Assembly (NCBI GenBank): GCA_902651635.1
Contig: CACRSC010000078.1
Coordinates: forward strand, 1 to 64,000
DNA from: Mastigamoeba balamuthi
Lineage: Eukaryota; Evosea; Mastigamoebida; Mastigamoebidae
Length of the DNA stretch: 64,000 nt
Direction of reading: 5' to 3'
Of this stretch, positions 22,214 through 30,823 are shown in pieces. Numbering within the stretch: the stretch's first letter is position 1; each line of letters opens with the position of its first letter. The notes under the pieces were generated by a model. The model was not told the origin of the DNA. It searched no databases and worked only from the letters and a program-made list of their open reading frames with translations. A program made the translations under genes and the position numbers.

Positions 22214-23725
22214 ATGGACGACCCGTTGAAGCCCGTGCCCTTCGAGGCCTTTGTGGGCAGCAAGCCCCGGCCGCCCGCGCCCGCCCGGCCCGCGCCCGCG
22301 CCCGCCGCCGCGCACCGCAGCCACGAGCCCACCGCGCGCCCCACCGTCGGCTTCAAGTCGCCGGCCCACATGCCCCGGCCCCCAGGCCCTCCCCCCTCGC
22401 GCGAGCCCGCCGCAAACGCGCGGAACGCGGTCCGCAGCGGCGCGGAACCGGCGGCGAGAACCGTAGGCGCGCGGGCGCCCGCGGGCAGCAGCGCAGGCGG
22501 CGGGGCCGCGAGGGCCGCGCAGAGGGCGCCTGCGCGGAGGAGCGCCGTCGACGCCGAGCTGCTGGAGCTGGACGGGCTGGGGTCCTTCCGCAAGGACGCG
22601 GCCAAGCGTGCCCCGCCCTCGCCGGCCCCCGCGGGCGCCCAGGAGCCCGGGGCCAAGCGACCGCGCCCCTCGCCCGTCGCTGCCCCCTCTGCTGCGGCCC
22701 CTGCGGCTGCCGCGCGGCCACGGCCACCCGCTGCCTCGCCAGCGCCTGCTGCTGCTGCTGCTGCTGCTGCTGCGCGCGCGGCCTCGGCCCAGCGTCCCCC
22801 AGTGCTCTCCAGGACCGCTGCGGGCGCTGCTGCTTCCTCTGCTTCGTCTGGGCGAGCGGCGACTGCGCATAGGAGCGGTGCCGCTGCCGGTGCCTCTGCT
22901 GCTGCTGCTGCTGCTGCTGCGGGGGCCGCGGGGGCGAGGGCCCCGCAGAGGAGGGCGCCAGCGGCGCAGGCCAAGGCGGGCAAGGTCGTCGTGGCCGCGG
23001 CCGCCAACAAGATCCTGCAGAGGCTCGTCGCTGCCCCGGCGGCCGTGCGGCCCCAGCAGCCCGTGCTGCCCGTGCGGCCCCCACAGCCCGTGCTGCCCGC
23101 GCGACCACCCGCGGCTGCGCGGTCGGCGCCTGCGACTGCGGCGGCTGCAGGGCAGCAGCGAAGGCCCGCGGCAGGGCAGCAGGCGCCTGCGCAGGCTGCG
23201 GCGGCTGCAGCGGCAGCGAGGAGGCCGCAGCAGCAGCAGCAGCCCGAGGGGTCCGAGTCGGAGTACTCGGAGGAGGAGCGGAGACCACCGCCGCCGCGGA
23301 AGCTGACGGGGCGGGACGCGGAGCTCTTCTACGAGCGCAACTACAGGACGCTGATACGGCGCATGTTCGGGCGCGGCGACTACGAGTACGACGACGAGGG
23401 CGAGGTCGAGGAGGCGACGCTGGACCAGATCCAGGCCGAGGAGCGTCGCAGCGAGCTCATCGCGCGCAAGGAGGACCGCAGGGAGGAGGAGCTGCTGCGC
23501 ATCGAGGAGGAGCGCGAGACCGCCAGGCGCAGGGGCGGCAAGGAGCCCTCGGCCACCGCCAGGCCCCCGAGCCCCGCCGTGCCGCAGCAGCAGCAGCAGC
23601 AGCAGCAGAGGCCACCTGCGCAGAAGGCCCCCGCGCACATGGCACGCCCGCAGGCGCAGCAGCAGGTTCAGGTTCAGGCGAGGCCCAAGCAGGCGGCACA
23701 GGGGCTCGTCCCAATAGACTTTTAA
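22214..23725 (+). CDS. SPT2: SPT2-family chromatin protein
   Basis: A single exon of 503 residues. Most of it is Ala/Pro/Gln-rich and probably disordered. The last 150 residues carry the family signature: an acidic SESEYSEEE, then ERNYRTLIRRMFGRGDYEY, then LDQIQAEERRSELIARKED, matching the C-terminal histone-binding region of yeast Spt2 and human SPTY2D1. That family chaperones H3-H4 during transcription in the nucleus. Long homopolymeric Gln and Ala codon runs make the middle prone to length change. The gene lies 163 bp downstream of TPC on the same strand. Confidence 0.85.
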   Translation: MDDPLKPVPFEAFVGSKPRPPAPARPAPAPAAAHRSHEPTARPTVGFKSPAHMPRPPGPPPSREPAANARNAVRSGAEPAARTVGARAPAGSSAGGGAARAAQRAPARRSAVDAELLELDGLGSFRKDAAKRAPPSPAPAGAQEPGAKRPRPSPVAAPSAAAPAAAARPRPPAASPAPAAAAAAAAARAASAQRPPVLSRTAAGAAASSASSGRAATAHRSGAAAGASAAAAAAAAGAAGARAPQRRAPAAQAKAGKVVVAAAANKILQRLVAAPAAVRPQQPVLPVRPPQPVLPARPPAAARSAPATAAAAGQQRRPAAGQQAPAQAAAAAAAARRPQQQQQPEGSESEYSEEERRPPPPRKLTGRDAELFYERNYRTLIRRMFGRGDYEYDDEGEVEEATLDQIQAEERRSELIARKEDRREEELLRIEEERETARRRGGKEPSATARPPSPAVPQQQQQQQQRPPAQKAPAHMARPQAQQQVQVQARPKQAAQGLVPIDF

Positions 23726-24273
23726 CGATAAGACAGTCAGTCAGCCTCTCCCCCATCCCCCATCCCCCATTCGCCCAATTCAATCGACTCCCTCCTGCCC
23801 TACCTCCCCCTGGGACACTTGCGTAACCACGAAACCTCTTGGACACGCCTCCTGCATTACCCTTGTGGAACCATTGAATGCACTGTACAACAGATTCCTC
23901 TCCCACTTTGAACACCAATACAGGAATCAGTTTGCTGCTCCATTAAGGAATCTGATGGTCGCAGGACATCCCGTGCGTTTCCGAGGCGCCACGAGAAGCT
24001 GGGAACATCAGCACGCGGCTGGGCCAGGAATGTGCAAAATCTTCAGGGGAACAAAATATCTATTACCTCTTTCTTTAGCAAGTAGTCAAGACTCAAGAGC
24101 ATGAGAAGCTAGCAGCATCAGGCGCGCCGGGCGGCAGGCTCAGGAGTGCTCTGCCAGGTCAAGGGGCAATATCTACAGAGGAAAAATCCATAAAAATCTC
24201 CTGCCTCTGTCGGTTGGCAAGTAGTCAAGAGCAGAGTCACCACACAACACACAACGGTCCGCTGACCCAACAG
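23726..24273. other. Intergenic between SPT2 and P5CR
   Basis: No gene is seen. It holds C-rich DNA after the SPT2 stop and a short direct repeat, GCAAGTAGTCAAGA, at about 24078 and 24218. Confidence 0.45.
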
Positions 24274-25275
24274 ATGAGCGCCCAGGCTGCTGCCACCGCG
24301 TCGCCCCTGGCGGGCATGAAGATCGCCCTCATCGGCGCGGGCGTCATGGGCGAGGCCATCCTCAAGGCCCTCCTGCGCTCGCACGCCGCCACCCCCGATC
24401 AGCTCTACGTCGCAGAGGTCCCAATATCTGCACAGATTCTCCTCCCCTTCCCCAGATTCCGCTATCTTTCCCCTTTTCCCACTGATTACGTATTGCGTAT
24501 CCAACGCGTGCGGGAGCAGTTTGTGGAGGAGCGGGCGCGGGAGATCGGGGAGCGGTACGGGGTGCGGACGACGACGGAGGTGGCCGAGGCTGTGCCCGGG
24601 GCGGACGTGGTGGTGCTGGCGACCAAGCCGCAGAACGTGGAGGCGGTGTTCGGGGCGCTGCGGGCGGCGCGGCTGAGCCCCGAGGCGCTGCTGTTCAGCA
24701 TCTGCGCGGGGGTGACGCTGGCGCGGCTGCGGGCGGGGGCCGGGGCGCCCGAGACGCAGCGGGTGGTGCGGGCGATGCCCAACACGCCGGCGCAGATCGG
24801 GCGGGGCATCAGCGTGTGGACGGCGAGCGACAACCTGAGCGGGGCGCAGGCGGCGGCGGCGCGGGCGGTGCTGGGGGCGCTGGGGGACGAGGTGCGGGTG
24901 GGCGAGGAGGGGCAGCTGGACATGGCGACGGCGCTGAGCGGGACGGGCCCGGCGTACGTGCTGCTGTTTGTGGAGGCGCTGGTGGACGCCGGGGTGCACA
25001 TGGGCTTCCAGCGCCCCGTGGCCGAGCGGCTCGTGCTGCAGACCATCCGCGGCACGGCCGAGTACGCCATGGCCTGCGGCAGGGACACCCACGTGGCCGC
25101 CCTCCGCAACCAGGTCACCAGCCCCGCCGGCACCACCGCCGCCGCCCTCTACGAGATGGAGCGCGGGGGCCTCAGGACCGTCGTCTCCGACGCCGTCTGG
25201 GCCGCCTACACCCGCTCCCAGGAGCTCGGCAGGGCCGGCCCCGCCCCCCACCCCCCGCAGCACACCCAGCAGTGA
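24274..25275 (+). CDS. PYCR: Pyrroline-5-carboxylate reductase
   Basis: The enzyme makes proline from pyrroline-5-carboxylate with NAD(P)H. The start ATG at 24274 gives MSAQAAATASPLAGMKIALI. The Rossmann motif is IGAGVMGEAI; later blocks VLATKPQNV, RAMPNTPAQIG and SGTGPAYV match the family, and the C-terminal helical region contains [14 protein letters not shown] segment encoded from 24418 to about 24516 (PISAQILLPFPRF...) interrupts the fold after YVAE and looks like an intron (donor GTCCCA; acceptor GGGAG or GAGCAG; branch-like CTGAT). Removing it gives about 300 residues. The whole frame is also open unspliced. A truncated duplicate is at 18100-18497. Confidence 0.93.
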   Translation: MSAQAAATASPLAGMKIALIGAGVMGEAILKALLRSHAATPDQLYVAEVPISAQILLPFPRFRYLSPFPTDYVLRIQRVREQFVEERAREIGERYGVRTTTEVAEAVPGADVVVLATKPQNVEAVFGALRAARLSPEALLFSICAGVTLARLRAGAGAPETQRVVRAMPNTPAQIGRGISVWTASDNLSGAQAAAARAVLGALGDEVRVGEEGQLDMATALSGTGPAYVLLFVEALVDAGVHMGFQRPVAERLVLQTIRGTAEYAMACGRDTHVAALRNQVTSPAGTTAAALYEMERGGLRTVVSDAVWAAYTRSQELGRAGPAPHPPQHTQQ

Positions 25276-25547
25276 GCCAGTGGTGGGGCCCCACGTCTGC
25301 CCCTCGCTGGCCATCCCCTCGCACCCCCAGTGTGCCTGGATGTCTGGCCGAGCTGCCACAGAGGTTTTCTTCTTGTGGTCCAAGCACCGCTGGCGCTGAT
25401 AGACTCTCCGGGGGAAATGAAATGCGGTCGTCGAGGCTCCGTGGGTGGAGGCAACCCGGTCCAGCGGGAGTAGCTGTGGGACATTGACTTTGTGTTTGGC
25501 AGATCCTCGTATCTGGATAAGGCAGGGGCTTCCAGTAATCGAGTCGA

Positions 25548-26078
25548 ATGGGGTTTGAGAGGAGCGTCGCTCGCCTCTGCGCGACTCTCAAGCGCGTGCT
25601 GTTGGCCACCACCCTCGCGGCGGTGTTGCTCATCGCGATCGCTCTCGTCGTGTCGCCGTCGCCGGGCGAGGACCTCGGAACCCTCGAGGCAGTGGTCAGG
25701 ACAGTGGAGATCGAGTGCGTGGCCTGTCCCGGCGGCACTTTCTCGCTCGCCCTCCCCGCTGGCGTCACACCACAGAGCCTCGCCAGCGCGCTGGCGGTGG
25801 GCCTGGCGCAGAGCACCCCCGGGAGGCTGGTGGGGTACCTCGTGGGCTCCGAGCTTGTGCGGACATCGCCGCTCAACAAACTCAACAAAGCTCACGACGG
25901 CCTCACGCGTTCCCTGAGGAAGACATGGCGCTGGGAGCTGCTGCCGGCCCCCGCGATCGCGATTCAGCAGTACGCAGAGCTGGACACACGTTGCGAGGAT
26001 GGCGCTGTTGATGGAGACGGACAGTGCGTGGGAGAAGAGCCGCGCAAGATGCACAACAACAGCACTCCGAGCACCTGA
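25548..26078 (+). CDS. Family 1b: small membrane protein related to family 1
   Basis: The protein starts MGFERSVARLCATLKR and has a transmembrane segment (LLATTLAAVLLIAIALVV). It then follows the family-1 plan: an ectodomain-like part with CVACPGGTFSLALPAGVTP and SLASALAVGLAQSTPGRL, ending at GSELV followed by GTGCGG, which mirrors the conserved family-1 donor. The sequence after that (25860-26078) is probably an intron and a second exon whose frame I cannot fix; as read straight through it ends MHNNSTPST. An AATAAA lies at 26106. The shared C-x-x-C-x-GG and TP.sLA spacing link it to family 1. Function unknown. Confidence 0.55.
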   Translation: MGFERSVARLCATLKRVLLATTLAAVLLIAIALVVSPSPGEDLGTLEAVVRTVEIECVACPGGTFSLALPAGVTPQSLASALAVGLAQSTPGRLVGYLVGSELVRTSPLNKLNKAHDGLTRSLRKTWRWELLPAPAIAIQQYAELDTRCEDGAVDGDGQCVGEEPRKMHNNSTPST

Positions 26079-26127
26079 GCTGCTGCTCTCGCAACGCACT
26101 CGGGCAATAAAGTGCTCCTTCGGTTGC

Positions 26128-26245
26128 CACCACACTGTGTCGGGAGAGGGTGCGGAGGCAGGGAGCCCGAGGCCTGTCGCCTCTCATGCGGGTGTCTACA
26201 GCCTCGCCCGAGGGCAGAAACACATCTGGCGGTCGGTGTGCTTAT
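26128..26245 (+). repeat. Conserved spacer block upstream of family-1 copy B
   Basis: The same ~110-bp block as at 14608-14715, 17185-17305 and 28525-28625, here read as TCGGGAGAGGGTG. It lies between family 1b and family 1. Confidence 0.7.
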
Positions 26246-26623
26246 CCTCCAATAGATTAATTCGTGTCCTTCTCCTCCCACAGGCTGTTAGACGCTGTGA
26301 CTGCGTGCGTGCACTGTGCACGATGCGTCCCTTGCAAGCGCGAGGCTTCGCGAGTGCCGCCGGCCCCGGGCGTCGCGGCTGCGTTCTGTGAGACCAAACC
26401 AGGATTTCTCGGGTTTTCACGGTCGCATGCGGGAAAGTGCGAGAACTATTCCAGATACGATAGGCGCTCAAGGCTATTTCTGGATGCACGGATTCAGGTG
26501 GAATGTTCCACCAGGACTTGCCGTGCGAGGGAACGTGGATCCGCTGTTATCTGAGACGTTGGGGCGTTGTGTGGGCTTTTTTTCCATTCGTGTGTCATGC
26601 CAAGCGATCACCCAACCTCACCG

Positions 26624-27515
26624 ATGTCGTTCACCAGCGTTGTCTCCCGTGTTCCCCGGTTCCTCCGTGCCCTGTTGTTCGTCGTGCGCGTGCTGCTGCA
26701 GATCGCGCTGTACCTGTGCTGCTTGCTCGTCGTCGTCGTCTTGGCGTCGAGGTCCCCGTCGCCGTTGGGCGCAGAGGCCGAGGAGGTGCACGCGCTGGCC
26801 ATCGAGTGCGCCGAGTGCAGCGGCGGCAGGCTGGTCGTGAACGTGCCGGCCAGCACGACACCGCACGACCTGGCGGTGCTGGCGCAGGCCGAGGCGGAGA
26901 AGCAGGGGGTGAGCGTGCCCGCCAGGCTGCTCCTGCCCGCCGATGCCGCCGACGTCGGCGAGTTGGTCCGCATGTCGGGCGACCTCAGCCTTCCAGACGG
27001 CCAGACGGCGACCATCGAGTTCGACACCTTTGTACGAAGCGCCCTCGCTCTCCAGGGTGCAAGAGGGGAGGATGGGAAGGGGGCGAGGGGCTGAATCAAT
27101 TCAAAAACCGGCGGGAAGTCAAGTGGGCATAAATAGACACCACAATTCAAATTTCTGAATCCCGATGAAATGGCTGCGAAAGAGCGTCTGCGAGAAGGCG
27201 TCGCTCGTGGTGGCTGCTGTGCTGTCGCGTGCCGGGATGAGCCGGCAGACAGCCTCGCACGTGGCCACGGCTGCGACGGTGACGTTCTTCAGCGGGTACT
27301 TCCTCTACAAGATGTGGGAGTGAGGTAAGCCCTCACTGCTGTTCCTCGGTTTCCCCCTGCGTGGCCACTCGATACTCATTGCATCGTCCTCTCTGCAGGG
27401 CAGCCACCACGATGCGGTGCAACAGTGGGAGCAGGAGTACCGCGGCATGTCAGCGAGCCACGAGGATGTCAGGCAAGTCAGCAGGCGACGCGGTATTGCG
27501 GCAGGGGAGGTCTGA
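26624..27515 (+). CDS. Family 1 copy B: small two-TM protein with CxxCxGG motif
   Basis: Exon 1, 26624-27031, starts MSFTSVVSRVPRFLRALL. It has one TM segment, then CAECSGGRLVVNVPASTTP and LAVLAQAEAEKQGVSV, and stops at the donor GTACGA. Block 2 (27165-27323) can start on its own ATG, reading MKWLRKSVCEKASLVV, then GMSRQTASHVAT and a second TM, ending MWE-stop. It sits about 30 bp after a TATA-like CATAAATAG at 27128. The acceptor CAG seen in copies C and D is absent, so block 2 may be a separate 52-residue gene. After the stop comes GTAAGC...CTGCAG and a third conserved block (about 27401-27515). Best read as a lineage-specific membrane protein family. Confidence 0.6.
27128..27136 (+). promoter_or_regulatory. 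TATA-like box CATAAATAG
   Basis: CATAAATAG also occurs at 29428-29436, in the same place of family-1 copy C, and at 58021-58029, 70 bp before the secreted-protein gene. In copies A and D the homologous site reads CAAAAATAG. It could be a core promoter for block 2 of the family-1 locus. Confidence 0.35.
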
Positions 27516-27704
27516 CGCGGGGCTGAGCAATTGAGCGCTGTTGCCTGGGGTCCCCCACAGGGGGTGTCTCCCGGGCTTCCTGTACTCTTGCGAGTCCATG
27601 CTGCTGCCTCCCCAGGCCGCGGGCGCGTCGCTGTGTCACCGACGACCTTGACAGCTGAGTACTCGCAGACGATCGTGAGGCCCTCCCCGAGTGTAGCAGT
27701 AGTA

Positions 27705-27825
27705 TCAAACACACAACAAACGCCACCACACAGTAACGCCACACACCGAGGCCAACAACACCTCAACGTCACAACATAGCAACGCCATAACACAACAACG
27801 ACACCTGCAACACTATCCACGCAAG
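27705..27825. repeat. Minisatellite downstream of family-1 copy B
   Basis: Imperfect repeats of ACGCCACCACACAGTA-type units between the convergent 3' ends of family 1 and family 3, equivalent to 15560-15705. Confidence 0.65.
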
Positions 27826-27844
27826 TTCTCCCACTCGCACGGCG

Positions 27845-28110
27845 ACTCGGCCGGAGCCGAAATGCGCGCAGCCCTGTGCGGTGGGGTCTCCCGCGAGGGG
27901 CTAGCGCACTGCGGGGGCCAGCCGTCGCACGAGGAAGAAGCCCACGGCCAGGCGCGAGAGCTCTGGGGGCAAGTGGACTCGGCCTTCGGACATCATGGCC
28001 TGCTGCATTTCGCTTGCGGACACGAGTGTCCTCCCCTGGGCATGCATGCCGCGTTGGCTCGCTTGCTGGCAGTCCAGCGGACCACAACTCAGAGTGCACG
28101 CTGAGCAGTG
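27845..28110 (-). pseudogene. Family 3 remnant (right arm)
   Basis: The minus strand encodes SASEMQQAMMSEGRVHLPPE and SRLAVGFFLVRRLAP, then stops at 27901-27903. The downstream C-terminal block seen in the left arm (LLSTLVHCNVYW) has been deleted; only GCGCATTTCGG joins directly to the 3' flank. It is therefore truncated compared with the left-arm and third copies. Confidence 0.5.
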
Positions 28111-28137
28111 AGAACTGACGAAAACGCGTGAACAGAC

Positions 28138-28527
28138 GTGGGCCTGCGTCAAACTCCGAGTGCATGCGCTCAGCAGATCTCCTTCAACGGCATGTTCATG
28201 GTTGCGGCAGACCCTGAGGAGAAGGCGCTGTTCTATGAGCGGGATAAGTATGCGGGGTTGCTCAACTGCGCCTGCGGCATCGCTGCCAGGGGGCGGCACT
28301 GCGACATCACGGAGTACTCAACGTTGACTCCGCTCACACGGGTTTGCGGGACCTGGACCTGCTCAGGCCTCGGACTCCCCGCTGGCCACGTCGCAGATCG
28401 TGGGGAACGGATCTGTGCGCGTGGGAGCGACGCCGAACTCGTGGATCGACTCGACCTGAGAGGCGCTGAGGGCCACGCGGGTCACCAGGGGGGGTGACGC
28501 GCATCCCCAGTTGTGGTTGCGCCCTTT
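28138..28527 (+). pseudogene. Family 2 truncated copy with internal inversion (right arm)
   Basis: This is the counterpart of 14690-15075. The 5' part reads AQQISFNGMFMVAADPEEKA and LLNCACGIAARGRHCD with the following intron (GTTTGCGGG...CGCAG). Then, after ATCTGTGCGCGTGGGAG, the DNA switches to the reverse complement of the 3' end of the intact gene (equivalent of about 31990-32125). It cannot encode a family-2 protein. Confidence 0.75.
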
Positions 28528-28625
28528 GTCGGGAGAGGGTGTGGAGGAGGGGAGCGCGAGGTCTCTCGCCTGTCCTGCGGGTTCCTGCGGCCTCGACCAA
28601 GGGCAGAACACATCTCGCGGTCGTT
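28525..28625 (+). repeat. Conserved spacer block upstream of family-1 copy C
   Basis: Fourth member of the ~110-bp block family (see 14608-14715, 17185-17305 and 26128-26245). It lies about 250 bp before the ATG of copy C. Confidence 0.7.
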
Positions 28626-28879
28626 GCGATTTCCATTAATTTTCAGAACTACTGCGTCCGGGGGTAAGGTGCTGTGGAGACGTGTGCAATGCAGCCCTTG
28701 TGCATGCGAGCCTGTTGCCTGCCCCCGGGACGTCGCGGCTTCGTTCTGTAATACCCCACCAGGATTCAATTTCCACGATCATGATTTATGTTCCAATCCA
28801 CTGCCACTGTTGCTGTGGTGTCTATCTGCGGTCTTTTCCTTATTTTCTGAGTCCCAAGCAGCGATCACCCAACCCCACC

Positions 28880-29710
28880 ATGTCGTCTTCCAGCGTTGTC
28901 CACCACGTTCCTCGGTTCCTCCGTGTCCTGTTGTTCGTCGTGCGTGTTCTGCTGCAGGTCACGGCGTACCTGTTCTGCGTGTTCCTCTTCATCGTCGTTG
29001 CGTCGAGGTCCCCGTCGCCGTTGAGTGCAGAGGCCTCGGACGAGGAGGAGGTGTTCGCCGTCTCCATCAAGTGCGCCCAGTGCAGCGGCGGAAGTCTGGT
29101 CGTCAGCGTGCCGGCCAGCACTACACCCCACGACCTGGCAGTGCTGGCGCAGGCCGAGGCGCAGAAGCAGGGGGTGAGCGTGCCCCCCAGGCTCCGCGGA
29201 TTGCCTGCCGATGCCGACAACGTCGGGGCTCTCGTCCGCATGTCGGGCGAGATCAACCTCTTCCGCGGCGATTCCTCGTCCTCCTCCCGGCTATCTGTCG
29301 AGTTCGACTCTCTCGTGCGAGCGCACCCCCTCCCCTGCCTCCCCTGGGGTGCGAGAGGGCAGACCCGGTCAGGAAGGGATACGGACCGGTTCAATTGTGT
29401 TAAAAAGAGGCGCCAACGCGTGTGGCCCATAAATAGTAACTGTCAAATTAAAAAAAAATGTAAACGGTGCCCACAGAAGTGGTACGAGAGGGCAAGAATG
29501 GCGGTCGGGGCTGGGCTGGTGTATGCCGGTATGAGCCGGCAGACAGCCTCGCGCGTGGCCACCATAACAACAGTAGTGTTCTTCGGCGGTGTCTTGGCCC
29601 ACAACATGTGGCAGGCACGCCAGCCCCCCGTTTCCCTCTGCAGTCCCCGAGTCCGCCTTCTTACGACCCGGCGCAGCAGCAGCAGGTGTAAGAACACCGC
29701 TACATGTTAG
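28880..29710 (+). CDS. Family 1 copy C: small two-TM protein, diverged
   Basis: Exon 1 (28880-29314) starts MSSSSVVHHVPRFLRVLL, has one TM, then CAQCSGGSLVVSVPASTTP and LAVLAQAEAQKQGVSV, with a Ser-rich insertion near the end, and reaches donor GTGCGA. A canonical acceptor CCCACAG precedes exon 2 at 29477, which reads KWYERARMAVGAGLVYAGMS, RQTASRVATIT and a second TM. Splicing is phase 0 (intron 162 nt). After the TM the frame continues as MWQARQPPVSL. Either it runs to the stop at 29708-29710 or a short GC-AG intron joins an exon ending YDPAQQQQV (stop 29689-29691). The joint is unclear. Function unknown. Confidence 0.6.
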   Translation: MSSSSVVHHVPRFLRVLLFVVRVLLQVTAYLFCVFLFIVVASRSPSPLSAEASDEEEVFAVSIKCAQCSGGSLVVSVPASTTPHDLAVLAQAEAQKQGVSVPPRLRGLPADADNVGALVRMSGEINLFRGDSSSSSRLSVEFDSLVRAHPLPCLPWGARGQTRSGRDTDRFNCVKKRRQRVWPINSNCQIKKKCKRCPQKWYERARMAVGAGLVYAGMSRQTASRVATITTVVFFGGVLAHNMWQARQPPVSLCSPRVRLLTTRRSSSRCKNTATC

Positions 29711-29814
29711 CAAGCACAGAGGACATCAGGACCAGAAGCAGAGGTGCACTATTGCGGCAAGGAGAGGTCTGGCGCGGGGCTCAGCGATGAGGTCCCGTCC
29801 CGAGTGTAATAGTA

Positions 29815-30010
29815 GTATCAAACACAAACACATAGTAACACCACCAATCTGTAACGCCACCACACAGTAACGCCACCACACAGTAATGCCACCTCCTGAG
29901 TAACGCTAACACCAGCAACGCCACCTCACTGAGTAACGCCAACACACAGTAACGCTGCCACGCAGTAACGCAACCACTGAGGCCACAACATAGCAACGCC
30001 ACAACTCAAC
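29815..30010. repeat. Minisatellite downstream of family-1 copy C
   Basis: The longest of the four arrays. Units of about 16 bp such as AGTAACGCCACCACAC are repeated roughly ten times with variation. It lies between the convergent ends of family 1 and family 3. Confidence 0.8.
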
Positions 30011-30044
30011 GACACCTCACAATAAACTGCACAACACTATCCAC

Positions 30045-30465
30045 GCATGTGCTCCCACTCGCGTGGCCACTTGGCGCAGCTCTCGATGAGGCGCCCCTCA
30101 GTGCTGTGAAAGTACGGCTGCGGTGCCTCAAGGGCAGGTGCGGAACCTCGAAGGCCGCAAGCGACACGCACGGGGGCCAGTGCACGTTGCGGTGGACCAG
30201 GGCGCTCAGGAGGTACGCCAGTGTGTAGCAGTGGTCGAACAGCTCATGGCCCTGGGGGCTGTAGGGTCTCCGCGAGGGCCGAGCGCACGGCGGCCAACTC
30301 GTTCGCCTGAGGAAGCCGACGGCCAGGCGCAGAAGCTCTGGGGGCACGGACTCGGCCTACAGACATCACGGCCTGCTGCACGTCGCATGCGGCCTCCCTT
30401 GGAATGCATTCCGTGTTGGCTCGCATGCTGGTCCCGTGGACTACAACTCAAAGTGCACGAGAACT
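30045..30465 (-). pseudogene. Family 3 copy (third cassette)
   Basis: The minus strand holds VQQAVMSVGRV, then in another frame PPELLRLAVGFLRR, then LFDHCYTLAYLLSALVHRNV and, in a third frame, EGRLIESCAKWPREWEHMRG. All blocks match the left-arm copy in order, but at least two frame changes are needed, so this copy is broken too. The three copies together suggest an original protein of about 150-200 residues. Confidence 0.55.
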
Positions 30466-30823
30466 GAGAAATTACGTGTGCAGGTAGCAATAGGGAATTG
30501 AATCTCATTGCTCAGTCAAACCGACGAGAGGATGGAACCGACCATCTCCAGTGAAATACAAATAAGAGTCACCGCACGAAACTCGGCATCACTGCCTCAG
30601 ATAGACCAGAGAGCAGTTTCATTTGTTAAGAGTACGAGATTCTACACGATAAATTGATTTTCCTGCAGTGAATGACCTCGCCGACACGAAAGCCACTCCT
30701 TCGTTCTCCAATCTTTATCAACCGTCATTTTCTCCAACAGAGAAGCCCTTGCACACCGCAGTCGATATTTAGATTGGGCTGGGTGCCTCATTTGGATATT
30801 TTGGTTTGCCTAGGCAGAACAAA
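30466..30823. other. Upstream region of the intact family-2 gene
   Basis: About 360 bp of mixed composition with no gene. It is AT-richer near 30640-30790. Confidence 0.4.

Larger units (their letters stand above)
24628..28862 (+). repeat. Right arm of the ~4.2-kb inverted duplication
   Basis: This is the partner of 14365-18497 in opposite orientation. It starts inside P5CR and ends just before family-1 copy C. It is probably the source arm, because P5CR and family 1b are complete here. Confidence 0.85.

Noticed and set aside
14365-28862. Idea that the inverted arms are a mirror-image assembly artefact
   Set aside because: The arms differ by many substitutions and indels and by gene integrity, so two real sequences exist. 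Only the N at 18367 remains suspicious.
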